Part shown: piece after piece, positions 21,780 through 33,250 of the stretch
How positions within the stretch are numbered: the first letter of the stretch is position 1
Layout: every line of letters begins with the position of its first letter
NCBI GenBank assembly: GCA_036346375.1
Contig: CM070510.1
Location: 65,754,376-65,818,375 of the forward strand
Length of the DNA stretch: 64,000 bases
Reading direction: 5' to 3'
From: Guadua angustifolia
Taxonomy: Eukaryota; Streptophyta; Magnoliopsida; Poales; Poaceae
Program-made: the position numbers and the translations under genes
Notes under the pieces: generated by a model
Databases searched by the model: none
What the model saw: only the letters and a program-made list of their open reading frames with translations
Told to the model about the DNA's origin: nothing

Positions 21780-22804
21780 TAAACTTGATTCGATGAATAT
21801 ACTCGCGTCCAAAACGAACAGAAACTGGATAAATAAGGATGTGGATATATGATACTAGAATACTACTACGTACCTGTGAGACACAAGCCCAGTCGTTACA
21901 GTTGATGATGTGGACAGAACATTCGTCCCAGCCACTTCGACAGCATCACAAATCTTCCCTGTTGGAACCAATATAACAGATGTAAGCAAAACAGTTGAGA
22001 CTGGAGAGCTTTGCCCAGGCAAGCTTGGTGACTAGAGAATTCGTCAAATCTCGTTACTTTTAAGGACGATGTTCACCAACACTAACACAGGAGATACGGC
22101 AAAGCAGATGAAATCAATGATCCAATACAGACTCTTTGGCAATTGCAGTAGCAGAACACGGGCACACCCAGGAACTTCCTCAGGTTATATATAACACAAC
22201 TCAGTTATAGCTATGAGGCCGGCAATTCTACCTGAATATGAGGTATTATCCTACCAGAAGGCATGGTAGCAAACAGAAAACTGGCTTTTTGTTTAATCCA
22301 CCATGTCAAGCTAAGGTCAACCAGCATCCATAGCCAGACAAAAAAAAAAACCATGTTCACTCTCCAGAGCTTGATGGCATCACCACTGGGTGGCTGCATT
22401 AGCTCACTGGCAAGGACTTCATTAAACAATAAGCATATGACGGTGATAGCTGATTTAATATGCACAACATCTAGCAGTAGAAACGCACTAATTCACCAAT
22501 CGCCATTTGTAATGCAGTACTAAAACATGACTAATGTGTGTAACGTGGAGGAAATGGGCAACCAGGAAAATGAGAATTTCCCATCATCTTATAACCAAAT
22601 TTAAGTTTTCTTTACAAGGTCTGCACTAAAGTATACTAGCCATGTGCCCGTGCGTTGCAACGGAAACTTAATTTGCGATAAAAAGTTTATTTGCAAAGAG
22701 CACTAATAGTGACAAAGATGGGTAATTAAAGAGCAGTGGTAAAGTTCATGGGATATGGATGCTACTATTTTCTAAAGAATCTGTCATGCTTGCCTGTCGG
22801 ATGG

Positions 22805-23247
22805 TGATATGGACAAATATGACCGAGTATTCTTCAGAAGAAACAAGCGGCAACAAGCAGATATGGAACAGGAAGATCAGGGCGCAAGAATCAGGGAGAT
22901 GGGTGCGCTTTGATCGTAAGCGAGGCGATCCATACATATTAGTCCTTACCTTATTTTCATTAGTTACCTTGTTTAGGATTTCCATTTTTATGGCTTGCTT
23001 TCCTTCTTGTCTTAGTTACCATGTTTAGGGATGAAAGATTTTGAATAAAAGAGAAAACAGGAAAAGGCAGAGGGACTTATCAGTTCTGCCACAAAACCAA
23101 TCTTAGGCGTTGCCGACGTTATTCGGCCGTTGGCTACGTACAGCCGTCCACCATAGGTCGCCGGCGCGGCTCTGCTGCGCCGTCATCCTCCTCTCAGCCG
23201 GGTCTCCGTCCTGGAACCAGGGCCTACGAGAGGGAACATCCATATCA
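22805..23247 (+). repeat. 5' LTR of the Reina-like element
   Basis: 443 bp with ends TGATATGG and CCATATCA. Its partner is at 27722-28160. Confidence 0.92.
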
Positions 23248-23278
23248 ACTGGTATCAGATTCAGGCGACTCCTCCTCC

Positions 23279-26200
23279 ATGGAGTCCGTGGAAGATCGTC
23301 TGGGCAGTTTGGAGTCTACCGTGGAAGGGATCAAGTCATCCATGGCCAACCTGGAGAAGACACTAATAGACTTCATCAAAGTTGCCGGCAAGCAACCAGA
23401 GGGTGGTCCGTCGTCTCCATCAGGCGCCATAGCGGCCAGCGGGAATGGCGTGCAGCACCAGCCCCGGCCCCCGTTTCAGCGGGCGCGCATGGATTACAGA
23501 GAGGAAGAGGGCGGCGGCCGTGAGCAGGGCAACGGGCGACGCTGGGCGCCCCGTGCCCCTCGGTATGAACTGCCGACCTTCAATGGCACCGAGGATCCGT
23601 TGCTTTGGCTGAAGCAATGTGAGCGTTTTGGGCGCATCCATGGGATTCCAGAGGATGAGTGGGTCGAGATGGCGGGTCTTCACCTCCGTGGGGAGGCGCA
23701 GGAAGTTCTTGAGAACTGGGGAGTGGAAGGACACATCTCTTGGGCCGAATTTCACGACACCTATTTGCAGCGCTTTACTCGCCATGCCACAGCAGGACCA
23801 CTCGGCGATTTGTCCAACCTGAAGCAGGGCTCCAGCCGTGTGGATGATTTTGCGCGGGACTTTCAGAGACTTCTGGCACGCACTGCGCGGTTGTCCATCG
23901 GTGACCAGACGGAATTATTTACAGCAGCCCTGTCCCCCACCTTGTCTGCCGATGTGCGCCGCGACCGTCCGCGCCATTTGGCAGATGCCATCGCCTTGGC
24001 GAGGGAAGCTGAGCGGCGCGAGGACCTTTGGATAGCACGAGCAACCCAGGCTGCGCGGCCTCGCTCCTCCTTCAGCCGCCCGGCCAGTTTCACTTCTTCA
24101 GCGGTCACTGCCCCACCAAGTTCCACTCCAAGTTCTGGCGCCCCGGCTGTCCACCGCGCGCTTCCTGTGGCGCCGTCGGACACCTCCTCAGGTACCAGTC
24201 ATGCTAGGCCGCCTCCTTCTCAAGCATCGGCCACGGCTTCTGTCGCCGCCTCGTCACCGTTTCGGCGGCGTCTCAGTCCGGAGGAAATGGTTGTTCGCCG
24301 GGACAAAGGCTTGTGTTATAACTGTGATGAGGTGTATTCTCGCGGCCACAGATGTAAACGCCTTTTTCACTTGGAGGTTTTGAGTGAAGGCGAGGAAGAC
24401 GAGGAGGTTGTGGAAGAGGAACCCTCTCTCTCGGCCATTGCGGTTCGCAACCCGAAGGCCGGCAATACAATGCAAGTTATTCTGGAGTTTGGAGGACAGC
24501 GTTTGGTGGCTTTGGTGGACACGGGCAGCACTCATAATTTCCTCAGCAGCCACGCCGCTACCAAGATGCAGCAGGAGAAATTGTTAATTCCGGGACAGCA
24601 AGTGCGAGTGGCTAATGGAGCTTATTTGCCTTGTCTAGGGCGGGTGCCTAACATCCAATTCACTATACAGGGCTATCCTTTCTGCACCACCTTCTTGGTG
24701 ATCCCTTTAGCAGGATTGGATGTGGTACTGGGAGTGCAATGGTTAAAGGAATTGGGAGAGATCACTTGGAATTTCGATTCCCTCCAGATGACCTTCATGT
24801 TGGATGGACACCCGATCTATTTGCAGGGCATTTCTGGCCACGGTTTGAACTCTGTGGTGTGCACCGTCTCGGCAGAGGGTGACAACCGCTTGCAGCACAT
24901 TTTAACCACCTTTGCTGATTTATTCCAGGAACCACAAGGGCTGCCTCCTTCGCGTCCTTGTGATCACAGAATTTGCTTGCAAGAAGGCTCCAACCCGGTA
25001 GTGGTTCGTCCTTATCGCTACCCACATCGTCAAAAGGATGAGATTGAGCAACAATGTGCGGATATGTTAGCCAGGGATTATCCTACCCAGCAGATCTCCT
25101 TCTCTTCCCGGTGTTGCTTTGCGCAAAGTCGATGGCTCGTGGAGATTTTGTGTGGATTATCGAGCATTGAACGCTCAGACCATCAAGGATAAATTTCCGA
25201 TCCCTGTGGTGGAAGAATTACTGGATGAATTGCATGGGGCTCTCTTCTTCACTAAATTGGATTTGCGCTCGGGCTATCATCAAGTCCGCATGTGCGAGTC
25301 CGATATTGAAAAGACAGCCTTCCGCACACACCATGGTCATTTTGAATTCTTGGTGATGGCATTTGGGTTGTGCAATGCCCCTTCCACCTTTCAGGCCCTT
25401 ATGAATGAAGTCTTAGCTCCATTTCTTCGTCGCTTTGTCTTGGTTTTCTTCGATGACATCTTGGTGTACAGCTCTTCCTGGGAGGACCATCTTCATCATC
25501 TCCATTTGGTTCTGACACAGCTTCGTCACCATCACTTATATTTTAAGCAGTCTAAATGCGCCTTTGGTCAGGAGACAGTAGCCTATCTTGGTCATGTGAT
25601 TTCGGCGTCTGGAGTGGCAGCCGACCCTAGTAAGATCCAGGATATTGATCGCTGGCCACTGCTTACTTCTGTCGCCGAGGTGCGCAGTTTTTTGGGCCTC
25701 GCGGGATACTATCGGCGTTTTATTCACCATTATGCCTCAATTGCTGCACCTCTCACCAATTTACTTCGTCGCCAAGTTTTCACATGGTCGCAAGAAGCTG
25801 CGGGTGCTTTTCACCACCTCAAAGGAGCTTTACAGTCCGCTCCCGTGCTCCGTCTTCCGGATTTTGATGTTCCTTTTGTGGTTGAGTGTGATGCGTCTAG
25901 CACCGGCATTGGAGCAGTGTTGCAACAAGATGGACATCCTGTGGCTTACTATAGCCACAAGTTAGCAGACCGGCACACTAAGCTCGCCGCCTACGAGCGT
26001 GAACTTATTGGTTTGTCGAAGGCTATTCGGCATTGGAGGCCTTATTTGTGGGGACGCTCGTTTGTGGTTCGCACCGACCATGCCAGCTTGAAGTATTTGC
26101 TTGACCAAGCTTTGGTAACCCCGCCCCAACAGCATTGGTTGAGCAAATTAATGGGCTTCGATTTTTCCGTCGAGTATAAGCCCGGGCGAACAAATGTCGT

Positions 26201-27718
26201 GGCCGATGCACTGTCCAGACTCCATGAATCAGGGGCCACTTGTTCAGCCATTTCTTCGCCCAAGGTCCTGGTACAAGCGACTTGGGAGGAGGCCTCGCGC
26301 CCATCCAAAGCAATCCAAAGAGTATTGTCTTGCAGCTTTGCTCTTGCGAGCAGCGTCGATCATCTTCTCCGGAGGCCAGCGTCTGGACAACTCGAGATGG
26401 CCTTCTCTATCATCAGGGCCGACTGTATTTTCCTACACCCTCCCCTCTCCAGCCGCAAGTGGTAGCTGCCTTCCATGACTTGACACATGAGGGTGTATAC
26501 AAGACTTTTCACCGCATAAAGCAGCATTTCTATTGGGAAGGTCTTCGCCGGTCTGTGGAAGACTACATCCGCCAATGTTATGTATGTCAGCAACACAAGG
26601 CCAGTACTCTTGCCCCAGCCGGCCTGTTACAGCCCCTGCCGATCCCTCAGCATATTTGGGCAGATGTATCCATGGACTTCATCGTTGCTCTTCCCAAATC
26701 GCAAGGCAAGACAGCATTGCTAGTAGTGGTTGATCGCCTCTCCAAGTATGGTCATTTCACGGCTCTTAAAAGGCCAACTACTGACCGCAGATTGCAGATT
26801 TATTCTTTGATCAGATTGTCCGCCTTCACGGGATGCCCGAGTCTATTGTCTCGGATAGGGACCCAATTTTCACTAGCACTTTTTGGAAGGATCTCTTTCA
26901 GCGCTGTGGCACAAGACTCCTCATGTCTTCCTCTTACCATCCCCAAACCGACGGCCAGACAGAAGTGGTTAATCGCACTGTTGAAATGTATCTTCGTTGT
27001 TTGGCGGCAGAAAGACCTTCCACCTGGGTCCAGTGGTTACCTTGGGCCGAATTTTGTTATAACTCTTCCTATCATTCGGCTCTTCGGCTCACCCCGTTTG
27101 AATTGGTTTATGGTCGTTCCCCTCCACCGCTAGTACCTTACAGTCAAGGCACCACATTGGTCGATGCGGTTGACTGTCAGTTGGTCGACCGCGATGCTTT
27201 ACTGGACCGCGCTCGAGCTCACTTGTTGGCTGCCCAAAACAGGATGAAGCAGCGCTATGATCTTCATCATCGTGAAGTCACATTTTCGGTAGGAGATTGG
27301 GTTTGGCTGAAACTTCAATGTCACCGGCAACAGTCTGTTCGGCCTGATCATCACCACAAGCTTGCACCCAAGTTCTTTGGTCCTTTCCAAGTGGTTAACC
27401 GAATTGGGGAAGTTGCTTATCGCCTCACCTTGCCAGCTACTGCTAAAATTCACGACGTCTTCCATGTCTCTATGTTGAAGCCATTTAAAGGGTCTCCTCC
27501 AGCCGACACACCACCATTGCCTGACGATATTTCTTATCCTTCGCGGGCGGTGCAGCCCTCTCCTTACTGTGTTTTGGCCCGTTTCTTTCAAGGGCATCGT
27601 CGGTTCTTAATTCATTGGGCGGCGAAGAGGTTGCGTGCTACTTGGGTGGATGCTTTGGAGTTTCGGCGTTCACACCCAACCTTCAAGCTTGAGGACAAGC
27701 TTGTTTTGGAGGGGGGAG
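23279..27718 (+). pseudogene. gag-pol of the Reina-like Ty3/gypsy element, frameshifted
   Basis: Order of parts: gag capsid from ATG at 23279 (LPTFNGTEDPLLWLKQCERF), zinc knuckle (CYNCDEVYSRGHRC, about 24313-24357), aspartic protease (LVALVDTGSTHNFL, about 24502-24543), reverse transcriptase (DGSWRFCVDYRALN; active-site FFDDILVY near 25449), RNase H (FVVECDASSTGIGAVLQQ), integrase zinc finger (HDLTHEGV with CYVCQQHK, about 26475-26600), integrase core (SMDFIVALPKS; IVSDRDPIFTS; PQTDGQTEVVNRT) and a chromodomain-like C-terminus (about 27560-27720). The reading shifts frame near 25075-25120, again near 26240-26290 and again near 26800-26830, so no full polyprotein can be made. In a working element it would copy RNA to DNA and integrate it. 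Confidence 0.9.
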
Positions 27719-27721
27719 TAT

Positions 27722-28160
27722 TGATATGGACAAATATGACCGAGTATTCTTCAGAAGAAACAAGCGGCAACAAGCAGATATGGAACAGGAAGATCAAGGC
27801 GCAAGAATGAGGGAGATGGGGTGCGCCTGATCAGGGCAGGGCAGTCCATACATATTAGTCCTTACCTTATTTTCATTAGTTACCTTGTTTAGGATTTCCA
27901 TTTTTATGGCTTGCTTTCCTTCTTGTCTTAGTTACCATGTTTAGGGATGAAAGACTTTGAATAAAAGAGAAAACAGGAAAAGGCAGAGGGACTTATCGGT
28001 TCGCCACAAAACCAATCTTAGGCGTTGTCGACGTTATTCGCCGTTGGCTACGTCTACCGTCCACCATAGGTCGCCGGCGCGGCTCTGCTGCGCCGTCATC
28101 CTCCTCTCAGCCGGGTCTCCGTCCTGGAACCAGGGCCTACGAGAGGGAACATCCATATCA
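27722..28160 (+). repeat. 3' LTR of the Reina-like element
   Basis: 439 bp, near-identical to 22805-23247. Preceded by the polypurine tract and followed by target duplication GATGG. Confidence 0.92.
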
Positions 28161-28822
28161 GATGGTAATCTCTTCTTCATGGATGCTTTCATGATTGCTT
28201 CTTGGGGCATTTGGAAACAGCATAATGATAAAATTTTTAGATCTTTGCCTGTTTGTCTTAATATTTGGATTTGGAAGGAGTGGTTTCTTGGTGAAATCCA
28301 CTTGCAGTCTTTTAGGCTCAAAGATACTCATAGATCTGGCTTGGTAGCTTGGGCAGCTAGGCTTGCTTAATCTATTTACTTTTTTTCTGGGTTAGTTTCT
28401 CACCATCCCCGCCTCTTGTTTTCTTTCTCTTGTACTCTTTTTTTTGCCTTAATAAATTTCCAGCGGTGGTTTCCCCTACTGTGTTTTCTCCTTAAAAAAA
28501 GATGGATAATTAAAGAGCAGTGGCAAAGGTGGGTAATTTTGATAAAGTGACGTGGGAAAAAACTCTTGCTTTATATAGTAGAGGCAAGTGTTTACTTTTC
28601 CCAAGAAAAAAGTAAATTCGGAGCATATGCAACCAAAAAAAGCCACTAAAGGGCACCCAAAGCCTGCCTGTTTTCAACCAGTGAAGCTTATTGATGTGTT
28701 CATAGGGACATTCAATTAGTAATAGAGGTAAACAAAAAATAATCGCACTGTCTCATGAGACAAATAGTGTCTAGGCATAATTCAGTATACTGATAATCTG
28801 TTAAATTATTGAAGGCAGGTGT

Positions 28823-29790
28823 TGTTGTACATCTAGGTATTATTTTAATTTCAGATTTGAATATGAGACATAATTCCAAAATAATCAAGCACAACAGGCT
28901 AGACAAAATACACCACATATTTCTGAAAAGTAGATCCACAGAGGAAAATAGGAGAATCCTTACGATGGGCTTGATGACGAAAAGGAAGCAGCAAGAAGAG
29001 TAATCGGCCGTAGAGGAAGTAGTTGACACAGATGAAGTAGTCGATGTGGTCAGAGAGGAAGTAGTCGACATAAATGAAGTAGTCGATGTCGTGGATCGTC
29101 CAATAGCGAGAAGAAGAGCTCGGCGGTCGCGCGATTCGCTTGCCGAAACCTTATTGCCGCCCGTGCAGGTTCTCGCAGCTGCAGCGGTTCGGAGATCCCG
29201 CTCTCCTTGCCTCGCGAAGGCACGCCGAGAGGAAGGTCGGTGAAGAACGAGTGCGACGACGAAGACGCAACACAAATCACAAGTGGATGAACGCGAGTGC
29301 AAGAGACAAAAAGCTCCATCATGCGGGCGTCTCGATTTTATAGCCTTGCACCGAGAACGGTCAATAAATTGACCGTTCTGACCATTATATGCTAGTAACT
29401 GCAGGTCATTGAAATGACAGTTTCTATTAGAAACTGACGCCATTATCATGGCTGTTTTAATTCTTAGTAAATGACCCCATTAATAATAGAGAGAAACCGA
29501 AAATTAAAAAGGATTTAAACGTGCCAGAAATTTAATCCACGGCACGGCGACTCGCGACGTCGCAAGTCACGCGGAAAAAACGCGAAAATACGCGGTAATT
29601 CGCGAAATACGCGCGCGCGCGTGCGTGTGACTTTAGCCATGCCCCATACCCTCCATATGCCTCATTACAAGGCATGGTGGGAGCTCTCTCTTTTAAATTG
29701 ACACTCTCCTCTTTTAATTAGCAATATGGTACTTTTATTTGTAGCTTTGGCATTAGAGATAAATGGGCCACTTGGGCCTCATTTCTAACA
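28823..29790 (-). mobile_element. Solo LTR, copia-like, 968 bp
   Basis: The ends on the plus strand are TGTTG and TAACA, flanked by a perfect 5-bp duplication GGTGT (28818-28822 and 29791-29795). On the minus strand it begins TGTTAGAAATGAGGCCC, a common start of grass copia LTRs. A TATA box (TATAAAA, minus, about 29337-29343) is followed by a GC-rich transcribed part. No internal gag or pol and no second LTR are present, so this is a solo LTR left by recombination. It contains a 42-bp tandem duplication (about 29012-29095) and an alternating CG tract near 29610. The 245-codon open frame on the minus strand (28712-29449) is incidental. Confidence 0.8.
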
Positions 29791-29855
29791 GGTGTAGTGT
29801 TTGAATTGAGAAAAAGATGCCAGCATTCAGTATACCACAAATAAGATCAAATAAT

Positions 29856-30037
29856 TCTCTTCCTCTTTCTTTCCTCTTTCTTTCCCTCTTTTTCCCTTCT
29901 GTTCCTCGCTTCTCGGGTTTCCTTTTTCTGTTTCTGGTCTTGGGCTGGCTTCTCGCCGGCTGAACCTTGTTTTATGGTTTTGTCTTTTAATAGATCATCA
30001 GGGGTTTCCCCTGCTGCTTTTCATTTCAAAAAAAAAA
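29856..30037 (+). mobile_element. Short LINE-type 3' tail with poly(A) and 10-bp target duplication
   Basis: The segment is a CT-rich stretch, then 'tttcccctgctg', then about ten A. ATCAAATAAT flanks it (29846-29855 and 30038-30047). The tail resembles that of the LINE at 28440-28500 ('tttcccctactg' then poly(A)), so both belong to related LINE families. Confidence 0.65.
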
Positions 30038-30625
30038 ATCAAATAATACCACAGACAAATGATGTAAGTAATACAACCATTAATACCATTGAAATATCAA
30101 AGACAACATACCAAATCCATCAACCGAAGCAAGAACAATCTCTCCAGGCAATAGGCTAAAAAATTTCTTGCCAGCTTTCGAGTTAACCACCGAGCTTGTA
30201 AAATAGCCGGTAACCTTCACAACTCCAGACAATATTCCAGTTGCCACTTTCTCAGACATTTTGTCACTTTTTTAGCCCTGCCGGAAAGTACAGGCTCGAA
30301 TTCTTTGAAACAAAAAGTAACTGAAACATCTGATTGAAAATATGTGTCCAAAATGTGTAATTAAGCTCAAGTAAACTAAAACCATCAAAGCCTAGCAGGA
30401 CAAGAAGTTCTTTGAAGCAGAAAATAACTGAAATATGAGTTCGTTTCTTGCAGAAGAACGGTGAATCAGAATGATAGTGAATATAATTGCCTTCATTGTC
30501 CTGGCATAGCTGCAAAGCCAAGGTGAGTTGCCCATTGGAGCACGCCTGTTATTCATAAAATTATATGGCCTCTCATAACACTGACCTATTTACAATGAAT
30601 TCATCATCTACTACATTTTAGATAT

Positions 30626-31640
30626 AATTTGGCTGTCCTTGGAGTAGATCCTTCCAGTGCTACACAAGATGACGCTTCTGTGGCTGAATTTGTTTTCTTT
30701 GGTGACATGGGTTAACAATTATTTAATGTTCCTGTTTTAACTTTGACAACCATATCGCTCCCACTGTCCAAGGATTTATACCACCACAGATAGCAAGGCT
30801 TTATGGTGGGCGTTATCCTTTGAGAGTGAGTGGTTCACGCGGATCATTACAAAGGATCAAAGCGCGTTTACGTTGACTCCATAATGCCTCTTGCTATGCC
30901 ATCCCGTGTTAAGTCTGCATTCAGTGGCGATGGGAGCCTATTCAAATCACTAGACAATGTACCTGATCCTGCTAGTAACTCCTTCCTTCCTCCTGCTCCT
31001 GATCAGAATGTATTGCCTAACAATGAATTACTAATGCAACCATGTCAGATTGCCTTCTCTTCCTCATCGATTCCACTTGGAGAACAGGATTCACAGACTC
31101 ATACAATTGATGCGCCTGCATTTGTTCATGCACAAGTGGCTCATACACCTGCAGTGACAGAAGAATACTCCACTTTCGATGAGGTGTAGTTGTTCAAAAT
31201 ATACATTCCATATCTTTCTAGAAAATTTTTCATACTATTTCACATCTATTGGATAAGGTATGTTAACTATTATATTATGCAATTTTGTAGCCTATCGAAA
31301 CTCCAACAAATAGTGATCATGTACACATCACATCGCATTTTACAGATCTTGGTTTTAGTATTTGTCCCTGATAGATTTTCGTTTACACACACTATTGTTT
31401 CTGTTAAGCAGAACAAGGTAGCAATCATGGCTGGCGCTGAATGCTCAACACCTGAAACTACGGAACCTACTCCTAGCTCAAATACTCATAAAAGGTAGCA
31501 GATCCATTCTTAATATAGTCTCATGTTATTGATCTCATCATAATCTTAATGTAATCCAACTTTTCTATCGTTGTATGGCAAAATAGAAAAATATAGGTCA
31601 TCAGCGATGAGGAAACTCAATGTAGATGATACAGATTAAA
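30626..31640 (+). pseudogene. RPA70-like single-stranded DNA-binding protein fragment
   Basis: After an acceptor-like TTTTAG (30625), the plus strand reads YNLAVLGVDPSSAT, then AEFVFFGDMG, a TAA stop at 30714, then LFNVPVLTLTTISLPL. Further on comes IPPQIARLYGGRYPLRVSG, and YVDSIMPLAMPSRV (about 30869-30910). This order matches the C-terminal OB-fold domain of the replication protein A large subunit family, including the RPA-like proteins carried by plant Helitrons. A Pro/Ser-rich stretch to about 31189 and short exon-like pieces at about 31414-31497 and 31590-31637 (KYRSSAMRKLNVDDTD, stop) may be its tail. The N-terminal OB folds are absent and stops interrupt the frame, so it is non-functional. 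It could be a captured host-gene fragment or a Helitron relic. Confidence 0.65.
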
Positions 31641-32600
31641 CAGACTTTGAAAGGTGTTTTCTCCAACTTTCTATCTATCTCGTTCTTACTACAGATAACA
31701 CCATTTACTTAACCTACTAATCTTGTTTTTCCTATTGCAGAAACAAAGCTTGAACCGTTGGCCAAATCGGATAGCCCTGTTTTCACCATATCTTGCCGCT
31801 CTAGCCCCATCTATTACTGGAACACTATCTGTATTTTGTATATACATGGTGTTATGTTTCCTTATATATATACGAACTATGACAGAACAGCCACCGTGAT
31901 CACCGTGGAAATTCTATCAACCATTTGGGCTTTCGCCCTGCTGCAGCATCACCTTGGAAGTAATATCTTGCTAGGTCATATCTTATATTGCTTTTGTATG
32001 GCGAATGATGCTTACTGTCATGCACAGCATGAGATTGTAAGCAGGCTACTAGCTGTCAAGATTGTAAATTACCTAAGAACATGTGGTAATGCCTACGCAG
32101 GTTCTATGATATGGTACTGCATGTTGTCTTATTAATATTACAGTATAATCACGGTCAGTGCAACTGACAGTATATCAATGCCTCATATATTTGGTTGTAG
32201 TACAATTTTCAGACCCTATGATCTATTATTTGTGTTCCTGATATAATACTTGTATGCTGATTTACTTATATCAACTTCATATCATCCAAACTAAAGTGAT
32301 TTCTGATCCACCTAATATGAACAACATACTTCTATTAGTCTTCCTCATGCTTCCTACACTACATATCTATTTACACTGTACCATATTAAACACCTTACAT
32401 CCGTGACGTATCCAGAAACTTAGAAAGGAGGGGGTTAAAATTGAGACCTCCAAACTAATATATATATAATATTAATATATATTTTTTTCAGAACATAGAA
32501 CATGACAGAATGATATATATAATATAAAAATACCAACACTTATCTAACAGTCGTATATAATATAAATATGTAACATTACAAAGAAAAAATGTACCGATTA
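31641..32600. other. AT-rich spacer, no gene seen
   Basis: An open frame at 31758-32135 has no recognisable motif and probably is chance. The words 'gaggggg' near 32430 could mark the outer end of the hAT element downstream. Confidence 0.35.
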
Positions 32601-33165
32601 TTATTTCTTAAGAGTTGATAGTTGATATTTACGAGTTTTTATGTTTTGAAAACGTTGCAAAATATCTTCCATGTCTATCTTGGAAAATATGTCTCGCTCG
32701 ATGTAGTATACCATGAGATCATTTAACCAGTCATCACTTATCTTATTACGCAAATATGTCTTGATAATCTTCATTACCGAGAAAGCCCTTTCAACTGTAG
32801 CTGTATCCACAGGTAAAACTAATGCTAATTTAATAAGATTGTAGACTAATAGATAAACAACATGCTTTTTTGCTTCAACCATCATCACCGCGAGACTAGT
32901 AAGATCATCACAACTTGAAAATTCTTCTCTTCTCAAGTCATTAAAGAATAAGTAAGTTGTGCTTCCAAAACCACACGATCATATGATGAGAAATCATCTG
33001 AATAAATTTCTAAAAGCCAAAGAAGCCTACAATGTTCAAAATTTGCAAATGAATCTCTTGGGTCTAGACAAGCAATACATCTCAAAAGCTCTATCGAAGA
33101 TTCACTGAACCGATTGTTTAACTCGGTAGCTTTCCTAAATTTATAGATGAATTTTTTCTAAATTT
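32601..33165 (-). pseudogene. hAT transposase relic with C-terminal dimerisation domain
   Basis: Minus-strand reading from about 33165: FRKATELNNRFSE, then LLRCIACLDPRDSF, LLWLLEIYSDDF, then a stop near 32937, then LALVLPVDTATVERAFSVMK and KISDDWLNDLMVYYIERDIF. The LPV-TATVERAFS block is the hAT C-terminal dimerisation signature, here of the zinc-finger-MYM/ZNF862-like type common in grasses. N-terminal parts and the DDE core are missing. The relic ends at or near the LTR element inserted at 33251. Confidence 0.88.
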
Positions 33166-33250
33166 GTAGATGAATTATTTAATATTGAACGCTATGACAT
33201 CATTATGCAATGCATATATGTACAAGTATTGTTTATCCTACCAGGGATAC

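Larger units (their letters stand above)
22805..28160 (+). mobile_element. Ty3/gypsy LTR retrotransposon, chromodomain type (Reina-like), 5.36 kb
   Basis: LTRs are at 22805-23247 and 27722-28160, both starting TGATATGGAC and ending CCATATCA. The 5-bp target duplication is GATGG (22800-22804 and 28161-28165). The primer site TGGTATCAGAT (about 23250) fits initiator-Met tRNA, and a polypurine tract GAGGGGGGAG (about 27709-27718) precedes the 3' LTR. The LTRs differ only by scattered substitutions and small indels, so insertion is fairly recent. The compact size, short LTRs and C-terminal chromodomain-like segment suggest the Reina lineage. It sits inside the LINE tail. Confidence 0.92.
22745..28500 (+). 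mobile_element. 5'-truncated LINE (non-LTR retrotransposon) tail, itself split by an LTR element
   Basis: The right part (28166-28500) reads LFFMDAFMIASWGIWKQHND, then IWKEWFLGEIHLQS and LVAWAARLA, then stop. It is followed by a T-rich 3' UTR and a short poly(A) (28494-28500). This is the end of the plant LINE reverse transcriptase/zinc-binding region. The left part is 22745-22804. A 28-bp target duplication with two mismatches (22717-22744 and 28501-28528, beginning GATGGGTAATTAAAGAG and GATGGATAATTAAAGAG) brackets it, as LINE integration predicts. Only about 400 bp of LINE is present. Confidence 0.7.
22636..28582 (-). mobile_element. Small Helitron (about 190 bp) split by a LINE and an LTR retrotransposon
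   Basis: The 3' end is at 22636 (CTAG), just after the conserved GC hairpin words 'cgttgcaacg' and 'cacgggcac' on the minus strand. The 5' end is near 28582 (minus strand TCTACTATATAAAGC). The two halves belong together: the left half runs to 22744 and the right half restarts at 28501 inside a 28-bp duplication. Minus-strand internal words match the elements at 20492 and 46879. Without its insertions it is about 190 bp and codes for nothing. Confidence 0.6.
21179..30277 (-). pseudogene. ERD7-like senescence-domain protein, last three exons only (5' part missing)
   Basis: Three exons join in frame: 30277-30112, 21958-21874 and 21344-21179. They read AKKVTKMSEKVATGILSGVV, then KAGKKFFSLLPGEIVLASVDGF-GKICDAVEVAG, then TTGLVSHR-YGEKAAAATNAGLDAAGHAIGTA and a short tail ending at TAG. 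This is the C-terminal senescence domain of plant ERD7/EDR7 proteins, which associate with membranes and lipid droplets and respond to dehydration, cold and senescence. Full-length members have a large first exon of about 200 residues or more ending just before AKKVTK. I find no such exon between 30278 and FON1 (39385) on the minus strand; the sequence there is transposon and an RPA fragment. The retained exons have intact frames and splice sites, so truncation is either recent or exon 1 lies elsewhere. The 21959-30111 intron is swollen by nested transposons. Confidence 0.85.

Noticed and set aside
28712..29449. 245-codon minus-strand open frame
   Set aside because: Lies across the solo LTR and its flank; low-complexity Ser/Thr stretch from the 42-bp repeat, no domain.
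31758..32135. 125-codon frame after the RPA fragment
   Set aside because: No recognisable motif; probably spacer or former 3' UTR.
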